From NCBI RefSeq assembly GCF_001512295.1, contig NZ_LNUP01000011.1:937781-1001780 (forward strand): a stretch of 64,000 nucleotides of DNA. Reading direction: 5' to 3'. A program made the position numbers and the translations under genes. Source of the DNA: Pseudomonas sp. EpS/L25. Its GTDB lineage: Bacteria > Pseudomonadota > Gammaproteobacteria > Pseudomonadales > Pseudomonadaceae. The notes beneath the pieces were generated by a model. That model was not told the DNA's origin and did not search any database. It saw nothing but the letters and a program-made list of their open reading frames with translations. Of this stretch, positions 54,028 through 63,341 are shown piece after piece. Each line of letters starts with the position of its first letter. Position 1 is the stretch's first letter.

Positions 54028-54921
54028 ATGCAAGACCTGCCCATCATCGATGCCCATCACCATCTCTACGACTTGAAGCGTAATTACTATCCCTGGTTGC
54101 AGGACGGGGTAAAGCCGATCGTCTTCGGCGATTACACTGCGATCTGCCAGAGCTACCTGGTAGAGGATTTCCTGGCCGACGCCAGGCGGCAGAACCTGGT
54201 GAAATCAGTGCATCTGGACGTGGGCTACGATCCGCGCGACCCTGTAGGCGAGACCCGATGGCTGCAAGAAATGGCGGACAGCCACGGGTTCCCCCATGGC
54301 ATCGTCGGCTACGCCGACTTGTCGCGGGGGGATGTCGCCGACATCCTCGACGCCCATCGCGAGCACCGTAATTTCCGAGGGATTCGCCAGTCACTGAACT
54401 ATCACCCCGACCCGACCAAGACCTATCTCGACCGATCCGGCGTCTCCAACGAAACGGCCTGGCGCCGCGGCTTCGCGGAATTGGCCGGACGCAGCCTGTC
54501 ATTCGACCTACAGATCTATTACCCGCAGATGGAAGACAGCTACCAGTTGGCCAAGGCCTTTCCCGATACCCAGATCATCCTCGACCATACCGGGATGCAG
54601 GTCGATGGACCCGCACACTTCCAGGCGTGGCGCTCGGCGATGAGCCGCCTGGCCCAGGCGCCCAACGTGGCCTGCAAGATTTCTGGACTGGGCATGGGTG
54701 ACTGGCAGTGGACGTCTGAGAGCATTCGCCCTTACGTACTGGCCGCGATCGAGATCTTCGGCGTGGAGCGCTGCATGTTCGCCAGCAACTTCCCGGTGGA
54801 CAAGCTCTTCAGCAGCTATGACGCCCTCATCGAGGCGTTCAAAGCCATTACCGCGGACTTCAGCTACGCCGAACGCCTTCGCCTGTTCCACGATAATGCC
54901 CAAGGCTTCTATCGACTTTGA
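54028..54921 (+). CDS. Amidohydrolase-2 family hydrolase (lactonase-like)
   Basis: A 297-residue TIM-barrel metal hydrolase: DAHHHLYDLKRNYYPWL contains the HxH metal pair at the N-terminus, with TQIILDHTGMQ and the C-terminal MFASNFPVDKL carrying the late His/Asp-type region of PF04909. Relatives hydrolyse sugar lactones (L-fucono-, L-rhamnono-lactonase) or dicarboxylate lactones. Following a sugar ABC importer by 48 nt suggests a sugar-lactonase step, but no dehydrogenase gene accompanies it. Confidence 0.88.
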   Translation: MQDLPIIDAHHHLYDLKRNYYPWLQDGVKPIVFGDYTAICQSYLVEDFLADARRQNLVKSVHLDVGYDPRDPVGETRWLQEMADSHGFPHGIVGYADLSRGDVADILDAHREHRNFRGIRQSLNYHPDPTKTYLDRSGVSNETAWRRGFAELAGRSLSFDLQIYYPQMEDSYQLAKAFPDTQIILDHTGMQVDGPAHFQAWRSAMSRLAQAPNVACKISGLGMGDWQWTSESIRPYVLAAIEIFGVERCMFASNFPVDKLFSSYDALIEAFKAITADFSYAERLRLFHDNAQGFYRL

Positions 54922-56158
54922 GCCGTCAACTGGCAGGAGGCTATCCGCTAACCTCTCCATGCAGCCCCGCCAACCAGGAATCGAAGGCTGGACAGTTGGG
55001 CCTGGGACATACCGTTCAATCGTAGTTGGCCCCTCCGCGCCAACCAAGAGGTATATACCGCTTGCCGCCGGTCGCGATAACCGGCAGCCGAGTGTTTGGC
55101 GAAGGGCCACGGCCCAACTGTGCAGCCTGTGTCGCAGCGGGTAGGTAACTCGGCAAGGTTGCCGGTGGAAGTCGCCCCGCTGACCTCCGGGGCCAACCGC
55201 CTCAGCCCGTTCGCCAAGGTCTCCCGAGCCACGGACATAGGCCGAGGCGGCGGGCACCGCCCTGAACATCGTGGCAATCGAGACACCTCTGCCGGGGTCC
55301 TTCGAACAGTCCAGCTTCACAGGGCGTGCGACCCTGAGCTCAAAGAGGGGCCACCCAGGAACGGCCGCAGAGGCCTTGCCTGAGTCCGGCCGACCGCTAC
55401 GCCATCCCGGGTCGATGCAACCGAGGCAGCTTTCGCAGGCCCCGGAGGGAGGCCAGTGACTCGTGGCGCCGGACGGGCGGGTCGGCGGTCAGGACCGCTG
55501 CCGAGTTGCCACTGGCAGCGGATAGAGATTCAGCCCAGTCGCAGGAAGGCGTCAGTAGCCACAGTCAACGGCAGCGCCTAGGCAGACCGCCGGATACCTG
55601 AGCTGACTTTGATGATCGAGACGGGCGCTCATGGAGACGGTATCTGTGCCACTTACAAGGAAAGCGGTGCCCGATGGCGGCGCCTGGGCGTTGAGAGCCC
55701 CGCACCCGCACGATGCCGTAGCGTAGCCGTCAAGGCACTGGACAGACTATCTTTCAGCGCCAAGCTAGACGGTTGCTCCAGCGAGTGGAATTGGTCGACA
55801 ACCTCAAGGCCTTTGCTCATCTGCCAGCGTCAGACGCAGGCGTTACCCGCCGAGCAAGAGCCCCAGATTCATTCCGGGCTATCGTTGCATATGCTGATTA
55901 CTGCCATTAGCAGTGGAATCGGCGTCTACTGGCGAAATCGGACGAGGTCTTCAGAGTTGCCGATCATCCCGCCACGCAAACCGCCTGGGCTCCATACCCC
56001 TCGAGCCGACGGCGTGCCGATCTGGGCGTTGATCCGCCACCGGAGCAGCGACGTCATCGGGTACGCCTGGAGTGGGACGGGTATAAGAAAGCACTTCCCT
56101 ACTCGGAGAAAGCTGCTCGGGCTGCGCGGCCGCCATAGGTGACCGCGCAGTCAGGTCC
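54922..56158. other. 1.2-kb region without a convincing gene
   Basis: Stop codons interrupt all frames, and the longer frames (for example 55609-56142 plus, or 54508-55320 minus) match nothing I recognise and lack ribosome binding sites or normal codon bias. A stretch RSSELPIIPPRKPP in the plus frame vaguely recalls IS5-type transposases, and GTTGCCACTGG/AGGAAGGCG near 55515-55560 vaguely recalls a cobalamin riboswitch; neither is supported by further motifs. Most likely decayed DNA left between two operons. Confidence 0.5.
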
Positions 56159-57157
56159 TTACAACCAACCCTTGATCTGCTGGCAGACCGCCGTGGTGGA
56201 GATGCCGTAGCGATCATGGAGGGTCGGCAGCGCCCCGGCGTCGAGGAAGGCGTCGGGCAGCGCGATCTGGCGGAAGGTGGGGGTCACGCCGTTGCGCAGC
56301 AGAGTGGTCGCCACCGCCTCCCCCAGGCCACCGATCAGCGAGTGGTTCTCCGCCGCCACCACCAGGCGTCCCGGCTTGCGGGCTTCCGCCAGGAGGGTCG
56401 CTTCGTCCAGCGGCTTGATGGTGGGCACGTGCAGCACCGAGACGTCCACCCCATCCGCGGCTAGGGCCTCGGCGGCCTCCAGGGCGCGCATGGTCATCAG
56501 GCCGGTGGAGACCACCAGCACGTCACGACCGGGGCGCACCACCTGGGCCTTGCCGAGCTGGAAGCGGTAGTCGTAGCGATCCAGCACCAGGGGCACGTTG
56601 CCGCGCAGGAGGCGCATGTAGACCGGCCCCTGGTGGGCGGCGATGGCCGGCACCGCCTGCTCGATCTCCAGGGCGTCGCAGGGGTCGATGACCATGAGGT
56701 TGGGCATGGCGCGAAAGATCGCCAGGTCGTCGGTGGCCTGGTGGCTGGGGCCGTAGCCGGTGGTCAGTCCCGGCAGGCCGCAGACGATCTTGACGTTGAG
56801 GTTCTCCTCGGCGATAGCCATGCAGATGAAGTCGTAGGCGCGCCGCGAGGCGAACACCGCATAGGTGGTGGCGAAGGGTACGCAGCCTTCGCGGGCCATG
56901 CCGGCGGCGGCGCCCATCAGCAGTTGCTCGGCCATGCCCATCTGGTAGAAGCGCTCGGGGTGCGCCTTGGCGAAGACGTGCAGGTCGGTGTACTTGGCGA
57001 GATCAGCGGTGAGGCCGACGATGTCCTGGCGCTGTTCGGCCAGGGCCGCCAGGGCGTGGCCGAACGGGGCCGGCCGGGTCGGCTGGCCCTCGGCGGCGAT
57101 GCTGGCGATCATCGCCGAGGTGGTCAGGCGTGGTTTGGTCGCGGTGCTGGTAGTCAT
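56159..57157 (-). CDS. Transketolase, C-terminal subunit
   Basis: A 332-residue second half of a split transketolase: pyrimidine-binding and C-terminal domains, with PFGHALAALAEQRQDIVGLT, YQMGMAEQLLMGAAAGMA (the catalytic Glu) and the PSHQATDDLAIFRAMPN segment. It pairs with the N-terminal subunit encoded immediately upstream, with which it shares one base (TGATG). The ATG at 57157 is preferred over the upstream in-frame start at 57202. Ketol-group transfer on an unidentified ketose phosphate or related substrate. Confidence 0.92.
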   Translation of the reverse strand: MTTSTATKPRLTTSAMIASIAAEGQPTRPAPFGHALAALAEQRQDIVGLTADLAKYTDLHVFAKAHPERFYQMGMAEQLLMGAAAGMAREGCVPFATTYAVFASRRAYDFICMAIAEENLNVKIVCGLPGLTTGYGPSHQATDDLAIFRAMPNLMVIDPCDALEIEQAVPAIAAHQGPVYMRLLRGNVPLVLDRYDYRFQLGKAQVVRPGRDVLVVSTGLMTMRALEAAEALAADGVDVSVLHVPTIKPLDEATLLAEARKPGRLVVAAENHSLIGGLGEAVATTLLRNGVTPTFRQIALPDAFLDAGALPTLHDRYGISTTAVCQQIKGWL

Positions 57158-58005
57158 CAGAAGTCCCTCCCGGCATCCAGGGCGTCGAGGGCCAGGGCCC
57201 ATTCGTGCGCCTCGACGCGGATGAAGTGAGTCTTATCGCGGGTTTCCAGGAAGGGCACGCCCTTGCCCATGCGGGTATCGCAGAGAATGATCCGGGGCTG
57301 CCGGCCAGGGTGCTGGCGGGCGCGGTCGAAGGCCGCGACCAGCGCCTCCCGGTCGTTGCCGTCGACGCGCTGGACGAACCAGCCGAAGGCCTGCCAGCGT
57401 TCGGCCAGGGGCTCGAAGGCCAGGATCTCGCGACAATGGCCGTCGGCCTGCTGGTTGTTCACGTCCACCAGGGCGATGAGATTGTCCAGCTGCCAGTGGG
57501 AGGCCGACATGGCCGCCTCCCAGGTGGCGCCTTCGTTGAGTTCGCCATCGGACAACAGGTTGTAGACGAAGGCGCCGGACTGCTTGCGCTTGAGGCCGAG
57601 ACAGGCACCCACGGCGATGCCCAGGCCCTGGCCGAGGGAGCCGCCGGTGATCTCCATGCCCGGGGTGTAGGCGGCCATGCCCGACATGGGCAGACGGCTG
57701 TCGTCGCAGCCATAGGTCTCCAGCTCTTCCTGCGGCACGATCCCGGCCTCGATCAGCGCGGCGTAGAGGGCGATGGCGTAGTGACCGATGGACAGGTAGA
57801 AGCGATCGCGCCCTTCCCACTCGGGGTCCTGTGGCTGGTAGCTCAGGGCGTGGAAGTAGGCGACGGCCAGGACGTCGGCGACGCCCAGGGCCTGGCCGAC
57901 ATAACCCTGGCCCTGGATCTGGCCCATGCGCAGGGCATGGCGGCGGATGTTATGGGCGCGCTCGGCCAGCGAGAGCGGTACGAGCTGTGGCGAAGAAGCG
58001 GTCAT
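57157..58005 (-). CDS. Transketolase, N-terminal subunit
   Basis: A 282-residue thiamine-diphosphate-binding half: GHYAIALYAALIEAG, GSLGQGLGIAVGACLG and the TPP/Mg motif SDGELNEGATWEAAMSA...DVNNQQADG are all intact. Two-gene transketolases serve specialised sugar pathways, for example apulose-4-phosphate transketolase in apiose catabolism, rather than the pentose phosphate cycle. The reading frame is open to 58572 within the MFS gene, but the ATG at 58005 gives the correct N-terminus. Confidence 0.92.
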   Translation of the reverse strand: MTASSPQLVPLSLAERAHNIRRHALRMGQIQGQGYVGQALGVADVLAVAYFHALSYQPQDPEWEGRDRFYLSIGHYAIALYAALIEAGIVPQEELETYGCDDSRLPMSGMAAYTPGMEITGGSLGQGLGIAVGACLGLKRKQSGAFVYNLLSDGELNEGATWEAAMSASHWQLDNLIALVDVNNQQADGHCREILAFEPLAERWQAFGWFVQRVDGNDREALVAAFDRARQHPGRQPRIILCDTRMGKGVPFLETRDKTHFIRVEAHEWALALDALDAGRDF

Positions 58006-58019
58006 GATCTGTACCTCGA

Positions 58020-59318
58020 TTAGCGATTGACCAGGGCGGCGGGAATACGCAGGACCAGCGTGGCGCCGATCACCAGCACCCCGGTGATGAGGAACATGCC
58101 GATGGCGCTGGAGCCGGTGCTGGTGGTGATCCAGCCGATCAGGTAGGGCGAGCAGAAGCCGGCCAGGTTGGCGAAGCTGTTCACCGCGGCGATGCCGGCG
58201 GCGGCGGTGACCCCGCCCAGCAGCGTGGTGGGCAGCATCCAGAACAGCGAGGACGCGGAGAGGATGCCGGCCGCGGCCAGGCACAGGCTGAGGATCGACA
58301 GGGTGACGTTGTGGCCGAAGACCGCGGCGAGGCTGAGGCCGCAGGCGCCCAGCAGCATGGGAATCACCAGGTGCCAGCGGCGCTCGCGGTGCCGGTCGCC
58401 GCTGCGCCCGGCCAGCAGCATGGCGACGATGGCGCACATGTAGGGCAGGCTGGTGAGCAGGCCGATGTGCAGCGGATCGGCGACCCCCGAATTGCGCACC
58501 AGGGTCGGCAGCCAGAAGGTGATGGCGTACTGGCCCATGACCACGCAGAAGTAGATGGCGGCCAGCAGCCACAGCCGGCGATCACGGATGAAGTCGCGCA
58601 CGCTGGCGTGCTCGGTCTTGTGCTGGTTGTCCTCGGCCAGTTCCTTCTGGATCAGCGCCTTTTCCTCGTCGTCCAGCCAGGTCGCCTGGTGCACGCCGTC
58701 CTTGAGGTAGCCGAGCACCATCAGCCCCACCAGCACCGTGGGGATGGCTTCGATGACGAACATCCACTGCCAGCCGGCCCAGCCGTGGACGCCGGCGAAC
58801 TGATTCATGATCCAGCCCGACAGCGGCCCGCCGATCATGCCCGACAGGGGAATGGCGACGAACCAGAGCACCGTCATGCGGGCGCGGCGGTAGGTGGGAA
58901 ACCAGTAGGTGAGATAGAGCAGCAGACCGGGCGCCAGGCCGGCCTCGGCCACGCCGAGCAGGAAGCGCAGCAGATAGAACTGCCAGGCCGTCTCGACGAA
59001 GGCGAACAGCCCCGACAGGATGCCCCAGGTGATCATGATGCGGGCGATCCAGCGGCGGGCGCCGACCTTGTGCAGGATGATGTTGCTGGGTACCTCGCAG
59101 AGAAAATAGCCGATGAAGAACATGCCGGCGCCTAGGCCGTAGACGGCTTCGCTCAGGGCCAGGTCGTTCATCATCTGCAGCTTGGCGAAGCCGACGTTGA
59201 CCCGGTCCAGATAGGCGCAGAAGTAGCACAGCATCAGGAAGGGCATGAGCCGCCAGGCGGTCTTGCGATAGGCATTGGCGCGCGCCGAGGTGGCCGCTGC
59301 CAGGGTGAGCGTAGTCAT
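58020..59318 (-). CDS. MFS transporter of the anion:cation symporter family
   Basis: A 432-residue permease with twelve helices: LMLCYFCAYLDRVNVGFAKL at TM1, FFIGYFLCEVPSNIILHKVG, and RFLLGVAEAGLAPGLLLYLT match the ACS family (phthalate, tartrate, galactonate-type). It probably imports a hydroxy acid or related anion that the neighbouring SDR and transketolase process. 14 nt upstream of the N-terminal transketolase gene, so co-transcribed. Confidence 0.92.
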   Translation of the reverse strand: MTTLTLAAATSARANAYRKTAWRLMPFLMLCYFCAYLDRVNVGFAKLQMMNDLALSEAVYGLGAGMFFIGYFLCEVPSNIILHKVGARRWIARIMITWGILSGLFAFVETAWQFYLLRFLLGVAEAGLAPGLLLYLTYWFPTYRRARMTVLWFVAIPLSGMIGGPLSGWIMNQFAGVHGWAGWQWMFVIEAIPTVLVGLMVLGYLKDGVHQATWLDDEEKALIQKELAEDNQHKTEHASVRDFIRDRRLWLLAAIYFCVVMGQYAITFWLPTLVRNSGVADPLHIGLLTSLPYMCAIVAMLLAGRSGDRHRERRWHLVIPMLLGACGLSLAAVFGHNVTLSILSLCLAAAGILSASSLFWMLPTTLLGGVTAAAGIAAVNSFANLAGFCSPYLIGWITTSTGSSAIGMFLITGVLVIGATLVLRIPAALVNR

Positions 59319-59395
59319 GGTCTGATCTCTTGTTGTTATGGGCGCCGCAGCCGCGGGCGCCCTTGTCGATGCAGAGCGTTGAGAACGAGGGGCGA

Positions 59396-60160
59396 TCAGT
59401 GGATCAGCATGCCGCCGTTGACGTCCAGGGTGACGCCGGTCAGGTAGCCGGAGAGATCGCTGGCCAGGAACAGCGCGGCATTGGCCACGTCCTTGGGCTC
59501 GCCGAGGCGACCCAGCGGGATGCCGTCGATGATCGACTGGCGGCGCTCGTCGTGCATCAGTCCGCCGGTGATATCGGTCTGTATCAGGCCTGGGGTCAGG
59601 GCATTCACGCGGATGCCGTCCGGCCCGAATTCCCGCGCCATGGCTTTGGTCAGGCCCAGCACCCCGGCCTTGGCGGCGCTGTAGTGCGGACCGCCGAAGA
59701 TGCCCCCGCCACGCTGGGCGGACACCGAGGACAGGCAGACGATGCTGCCACCGCCCTGCGCGCGCATGGCCGGGATCACCGCCTGGGACATCAGCAGGGT
59801 GCCGCGCAGGTTGACGTCGAGGATGCGGTCGTAGTCGGCGCGGCCGATCTCCAGCGTCTTTACCGGCTGGGTGATGCCGGCATTGTTGACCAGCACATCG
59901 AGGCGACCGTACTGGGCGAGCGCCTGGTCGACCGCGGCCCTGACCTGGGCCTCGTCGGCCACATTGGCCGCCAGGCCCAGGTGGCCTTCGCCGAGGCTGG
60001 CAGCGGCATCGCGGGCGGCACTGGCGTCGAGATCGAGGATGATGACCCGCGCGCCCTGGGCGGCGAAGGCCTGGGCGGTGGCGCGGCCGATACCGCGGGC
60101 CGAGGCGGCCCCGGTGACGAGGGCGATCTTGTCTTGCAGCAGCAGGGAGTGCAGGGGCAT
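59396..60160 (-). CDS. Short-chain dehydrogenase/reductase
   Basis: A 254-residue classical SDR with NAD(P) site TGAASARGIG (about 16-25), NNAGIT, catalytic Ser-Tyr-Lys (SSVSAQ, then YSAAKAG) and the C-terminal LTPGLIQTDI / GVTLDVNGG. It resembles hydroxyacid or polyol dehydrogenases and would oxidise the imported compound. First gene of the leftward operon, with the start at 60160; a divergent LysR gene lies 179 nt away. Confidence 0.92.
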   Translation of the reverse strand: MPLHSLLLQDKIALVTGAASARGIGRATAQAFAAQGARVIILDLDASAARDAAASLGEGHLGLAANVADEAQVRAAVDQALAQYGRLDVLVNNAGITQPVKTLEIGRADYDRILDVNLRGTLLMSQAVIPAMRAQGGGSIVCLSSVSAQRGGGIFGGPHYSAAKAGVLGLTKAMAREFGPDGIRVNALTPGLIQTDITGGLMHDERRQSIIDGIPLGRLGEPKDVANAALFLASDLSGYLTGVTLDVNGGMLIH

Positions 60161-60255
60161 GACGCTATCCTTCTTGTTGTTGTGGAGGGCTGTCGCTGAG
60201 GGCCAGAGTGCCCCTGCCCCAGGCACCCAGCAACGCAGCCGGCGTCAGACCGTAC

Positions 60256-60268
60256 TGAATAAAATTCA
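60256..60268. promoter_or_regulatory. LysR-type box TGAAT-AAA-ATTCA
   Basis: TGAATAAAATTCA is a perfect inverted repeat with a 3-nt centre, in the 179-nt gap between the SDR gene and its divergent LysR regulator. It is 96 nt from the SDR start and 72 nt from the regulator start, a typical LysR operator location. Confidence 0.65.
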
Positions 60269-60339
60269 TGCCTGCGGCTTGGCAACCTGGCCAGGTCTAT
60301 CGACAATCAGTCTTGAACTGGCCACAGGAGCCGCGCCCC

Positions 60340-61251
60340 ATGGATTCCGGCAAGACGCTTTCTCTGCCACCGCTGAAAGCCCTTCAAGCCTTCGAACAGA
60401 CCGCGCGCTTCGCCAACGTCGCCCGCGCCGCCGAGCAACTGGCGCTGACGCCCTCGGCGGTCAGCCATCAGTTGGCCAAGCTGGAGGCCCTGGTGGGGCG
60501 TGCCCTCTTCGTCCGTGGTGCGCGCGGCATGACCCTGACGCCCGCCGGGGAGCAATACCTGGAAGAGGTCAGCGAGGTACTGCATCGGCTGGCCATGGCC
60601 ACCGATCGGGCGGCGAGCGATGCCGGCCTGGAATGCCTGCGCCTGCACTCGGCGCCGAGCTTCGGCCTGCTCTGGCTGATGCCGCGGCTGGAGCTATTCC
60701 GCCAGAGTCATCCCGACCTGCAGATCAATCTCTCCTGCTCCTACGAATCCCTGCACTTCAGCCGCGACAAGGTCGACCTCGACATCCGCCACGGCCTGCC
60801 CAGCTGGCCGAACCTGGAGATCCGCACCCTGCAGCGCGAACGCCTGGCGGTACTGGCCGCGCCGCAATTGCTGGAGAAACGCCCGGTTCACTCGCCGGCG
60901 GATCTACTGCACAGTGAACTGATCCTGTCCGAGGCCACCCTGATGAAGTGGCCCAACTGGTTCGCCCAGCAGGGCCTGGCGCTGCCGGAACGGCCCTATA
61001 CCCTGAGTTTCGATCGCTCCTACATGACCCTGGAAGCCGCCCGCCATGGCCTGGGCTTCGCCCTGGAGAGCACGGTGCTGGCGGCGGACTATCTGGCCCG
61101 CGGCGATCTGGTTCGGGTCCTGCCTCAGGATGACGATCTGCCGGTGGCCGCGCACCACCTGGTGTTTCCCCGGGCGCACTCGCGCTACGCCCGGGTGCGC
61201 CGCTTTCTCGACTGGCTGCAACAGGAGCTGGGGCAGCCCTTCGAGTACTAG
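60340..61251 (+). CDS. LysR regulator (GcvA/AmpR-like)
   Basis: A 303-residue LysR protein of the GcvA/AmpR subgroup: LPPLKALQAFEQTARFANVA, ALTPSAVSHQLAKLEALVG and the effector-domain start LRLHSAPSFGLLWLMPRLEL. Divergent from the SDR-MFS-transketolase operon, which it probably controls through TGAATAAAATTCA. The ATG at 60340 with CAGGAG upstream is the start. The frame is open 72 nt further up. Confidence 0.92.
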   Translation: MDSGKTLSLPPLKALQAFEQTARFANVARAAEQLALTPSAVSHQLAKLEALVGRALFVRGARGMTLTPAGEQYLEEVSEVLHRLAMATDRAASDAGLECLRLHSAPSFGLLWLMPRLELFRQSHPDLQINLSCSYESLHFSRDKVDLDIRHGLPSWPNLEIRTLQRERLAVLAAPQLLEKRPVHSPADLLHSELILSEATLMKWPNWFAQQGLALPERPYTLSFDRSYMTLEAARHGLGFALESTVLAADYLARGDLVRVLPQDDDLPVAAHHLVFPRAHSRYARVRRFLDWLQQELGQPFEY

Positions 61252-61339
61252 CCCCCTCGCGCGCGCCAGCCCCGCAGTCATCCACCGGCAAAGCCTTGGA
61301 CCTAAAATGGGAAAGAATCTTTCTATGCGTTGCGCCCCG

Positions 61340-62344
61340 TTACCCGGCGCGGCCCTTCGCCCAACGGCGATAGTCGGCGGGATTCATTCCGGTAACCTGG
61401 GCAAAGGCGCGGCGGAAAGAAGTGTCTTCGTTATAACCACAGTTGAGAGCCACTTGCTTGATACTGGCTCCTGGGGCCTGTAACAGCACACAGGCCGTTT
61501 CTATCCTGACCCGGGTGATCAACTCCTTGGGTGACTCGTTCGTCAACTGCTTGAGCCGTCTATGCAAGGTACGCTCGCTGACGTGCAAGGCCCTGGCCAG
61601 TTCGAGGGCGGTCAGTCCAGCAAGACTGTGTCGAATGAGCTGCTCTGCTTCGAGCAGGAATGGATCACTACCATTTATGAAGCCCCGGGGCGCATAGATG
61701 GACTGGGGCAAGGGAAGGCTGTCCGCCACTGAGATATCCGCGGCCAATCTAGCTATCTCCGCACCAGCGAAATTCCTGATCAGGTGCAACGCCAAGTCGA
61801 TCCAGGATAGTGGCCCTCCTGTCGTTATGACTCGGTCCTGCGACTCCATGGCGGATCCCCAAACCGGAAGAGCTTTGGGAAATCGCCGTTTGAATACGTG
61901 ATGGAGCCACCAGGTGGTGGTGCATCGGCGCCGGTCTAGAAGGCCGGCCTCCCCGAGCACGAACGTACCCGCGCAGGCCCCGCCAACCCAAGCTCCCTGC
62001 TGGTGACAGGCGCCAATCCATCGCGAGGCCTGCGTGACCGACTCGGTCAATGGAGGCGCTCGATCGGCAGCCAACGCAATGCCAGTAACCAGTACCGCGT
62101 CGCACATCCCGGCGTCGAGGAATGAAGCATCGACCGAGATCAATCGACCCTGGGGATCATGCAGCGGCTTGCCATCCGCACTGACAATGACGGTTTCAAA
62201 ATCCGCCCGATGAGCGCTCTCGATCCCCTCCGGTAACTCCGTGGGCGGCGACCGCAGCGCCTGATTGGTCATCCAGAACAGATCTGACAAGCCGGCGATG
62301 GCGGACAAGAGGCTGCCTTCGAGGGCAACGATAGCGATACGCAC
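61340..62344 (-). CDS. AraC-family regulator with GATase-1/DJ-1-like domain (GlxA-type)
   Basis: A 334-residue regulator with an N-terminal DJ-1/PfpI-like domain (about 1-190: VRIAIVALEGSLLSAIAGLS; AWVGGACAGTFVLGEAG with the nucleophile-elbow Cys) and a C-terminal AraC DNA-binding domain (ELARALHVSERTLHRRLKQ, then CGYNEDTSFRRAFAQVTGMN). A GTG at 62344 preceded by ACAGGA is the likely start; the frame runs to 62410. Divergent from the hydrolase-azoreductase pair, its probable target. Such regulators often respond to amines or quaternary ammonium compounds; effector here unknown. Confidence 0.9.
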   Translation of the reverse strand: MRIAIVALEGSLLSAIAGLSDLFWMTNQALRSPPTELPEGIESAHRADFETVIVSADGKPLHDPQGRLISVDASFLDAGMCDAVLVTGIALAADRAPPLTESVTQASRWIGACHQQGAWVGGACAGTFVLGEAGLLDRRRCTTTWWLHHVFKRRFPKALPVWGSAMESQDRVITTGGPLSWIDLALHLIRNFAGAEIARLAADISVADSLPLPQSIYAPRGFINGSDPFLLEAEQLIRHSLAGLTALELARALHVSERTLHRRLKQLTNESPKELITRVRIETACVLLQAPGASIKQVALNCGYNEDTSFRRAFAQVTGMNPADYRRWAKGRAG

Positions 62345-62464
62345 GGTTGCGGTCCTGTTGCCAAGGAGATGGCGAATTTTGCATGAACTATGGCCGTTTT
62401 GGCATCTCACGCTATTTCCGGCCCCTACCTAGACTAGCCCCACACTCTGTCTGGGTAGCCACAC

Positions 62465-63331
62465 ATGAAACCGTCATTCGCCCCCTCGCGCCATGTCAGA
62501 ACACCACGCGCTGCCTGGGCCTGGCTGATACGGATAGGCGCGTTACTTGGCGCCTCTACCGGATTAGCCGGGCTGCCCGCCATGGCTGCTGCACCAGCCC
62601 ATAGGATTGCGAACATCGTCCTGGTGCATGGCGCCTTCGTCGATGGGTCGAGCTGGTCTCCCGTGCTGGAGCAACTGACAGCGATGGGCTATCACGTCAC
62701 CGCCGTCCAGAATCCGCTTAGCTCATTGAAGGATGACGTCTCGGCCACTGAACGCGTGCTGCGACGACAAAATGGGGATGTACTGCTAGTGGGTCACTCC
62801 TGGGCGGGAACGGTGATCAGCCAGGCGGGTAACGCTCCCAACGTCAAAGGCCTCGTCTATGTATCCGCGCTGGCGCCCGATAGCGGCGAATCGACCGCGG
62901 ATCTCCTGAGCAAGCTCGGTGCGTCTGCAATGCACCTCGTTCCCGACCAGGATGGTCTGCTCTGGCTGGACAGTTCGACCCTTTTTCATTCCGTGATGGC
63001 GGCCGACCTGCCGGCCACTGCAGCCCGCTCGTTGGCTGCTCGGCAGCAACCCATAGCGGCGAGCAGCTTTGGTACCCCTATCGAGCACGCAGCCTGGCGG
63101 GATAAGCCGAGTTGGTACCTGCAAACGCTCGACGACCAGGCGCTAGCGCCGTCCGTACAGCGGGCCATCGCCCAACGTCTGGGGGCCACCCTTTATTCGG
63201 TCCATTCCAGCCATCTATCGCTGCTATCTCAACCCACCGCGGTTGTTCGCCTGATCGATGAAGCCGCCAGGGAAGCGACAGATATGAAAAATCGCCGCCC
63301 CGCGCGAACCATGCCAACGCCCCACTCCTGA
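62465..63331 (+). CDS. Exported alpha/beta hydrolase
   Basis: A 288-residue protein with a basic, hydrophobic leader (about 1-42, ending LPAMAAA-PA; a lone twin-Arg is absent) and an alpha/beta hydrolase core: ANIVLVHGAFVDGSSWSPVL, the nucleophile elbow GHSWAGTV and the late His in HSSHLSLLSQP. Similar to esterase/salicylate-esterase-like MhpC-fold proteins commonly paired with redox stress genes. A ribosome binding site is not strong. It starts 120 nt from the divergent regulator and precedes the azoreductase gene by 10 nt. Confidence 0.87.
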   Translation: MKPSFAPSRHVRTPRAAWAWLIRIGALLGASTGLAGLPAMAAAPAHRIANIVLVHGAFVDGSSWSPVLEQLTAMGYHVTAVQNPLSSLKDDVSATERVLRRQNGDVLLVGHSWAGTVISQAGNAPNVKGLVYVSALAPDSGESTADLLSKLGASAMHLVPDQDGLLWLDSSTLFHSVMAADLPATAARSLAARQQPIAASSFGTPIEHAAWRDKPSWYLQTLDDQALAPSVQRAIAQRLGATLYSVHSSHLSLLSQPTAVVRLIDEAAREATDMKNRRPARTMPTPHS

Positions 63332-63341
63332 GGATATCAAC

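Noticed and set aside
55061-55073. GGTATATACCG-like word near the gene-poor region
   Set aside because: Spacing differs from TGGTATACCA, and no associated gene follows.
55321-55360. GTGCGACCC resembling a group II intron 5' end
   Set aside because: No domain V/VI structure and no reverse-transcriptase frame in the following kilobase.
55510-55600. Cobalamin-riboswitch-like words GTTGCCACTGG and AGGAAGGCG
   Set aside because: The downstream B12-box consensus and the upstream conserved stem are not recognisable, and no B12-related gene follows on either strand.
55609-56142. 177-codon open frame in the plus strand
   Set aside because: No ribosome binding site, odd composition and no recognised family; retained only as part of the gene-poor region.
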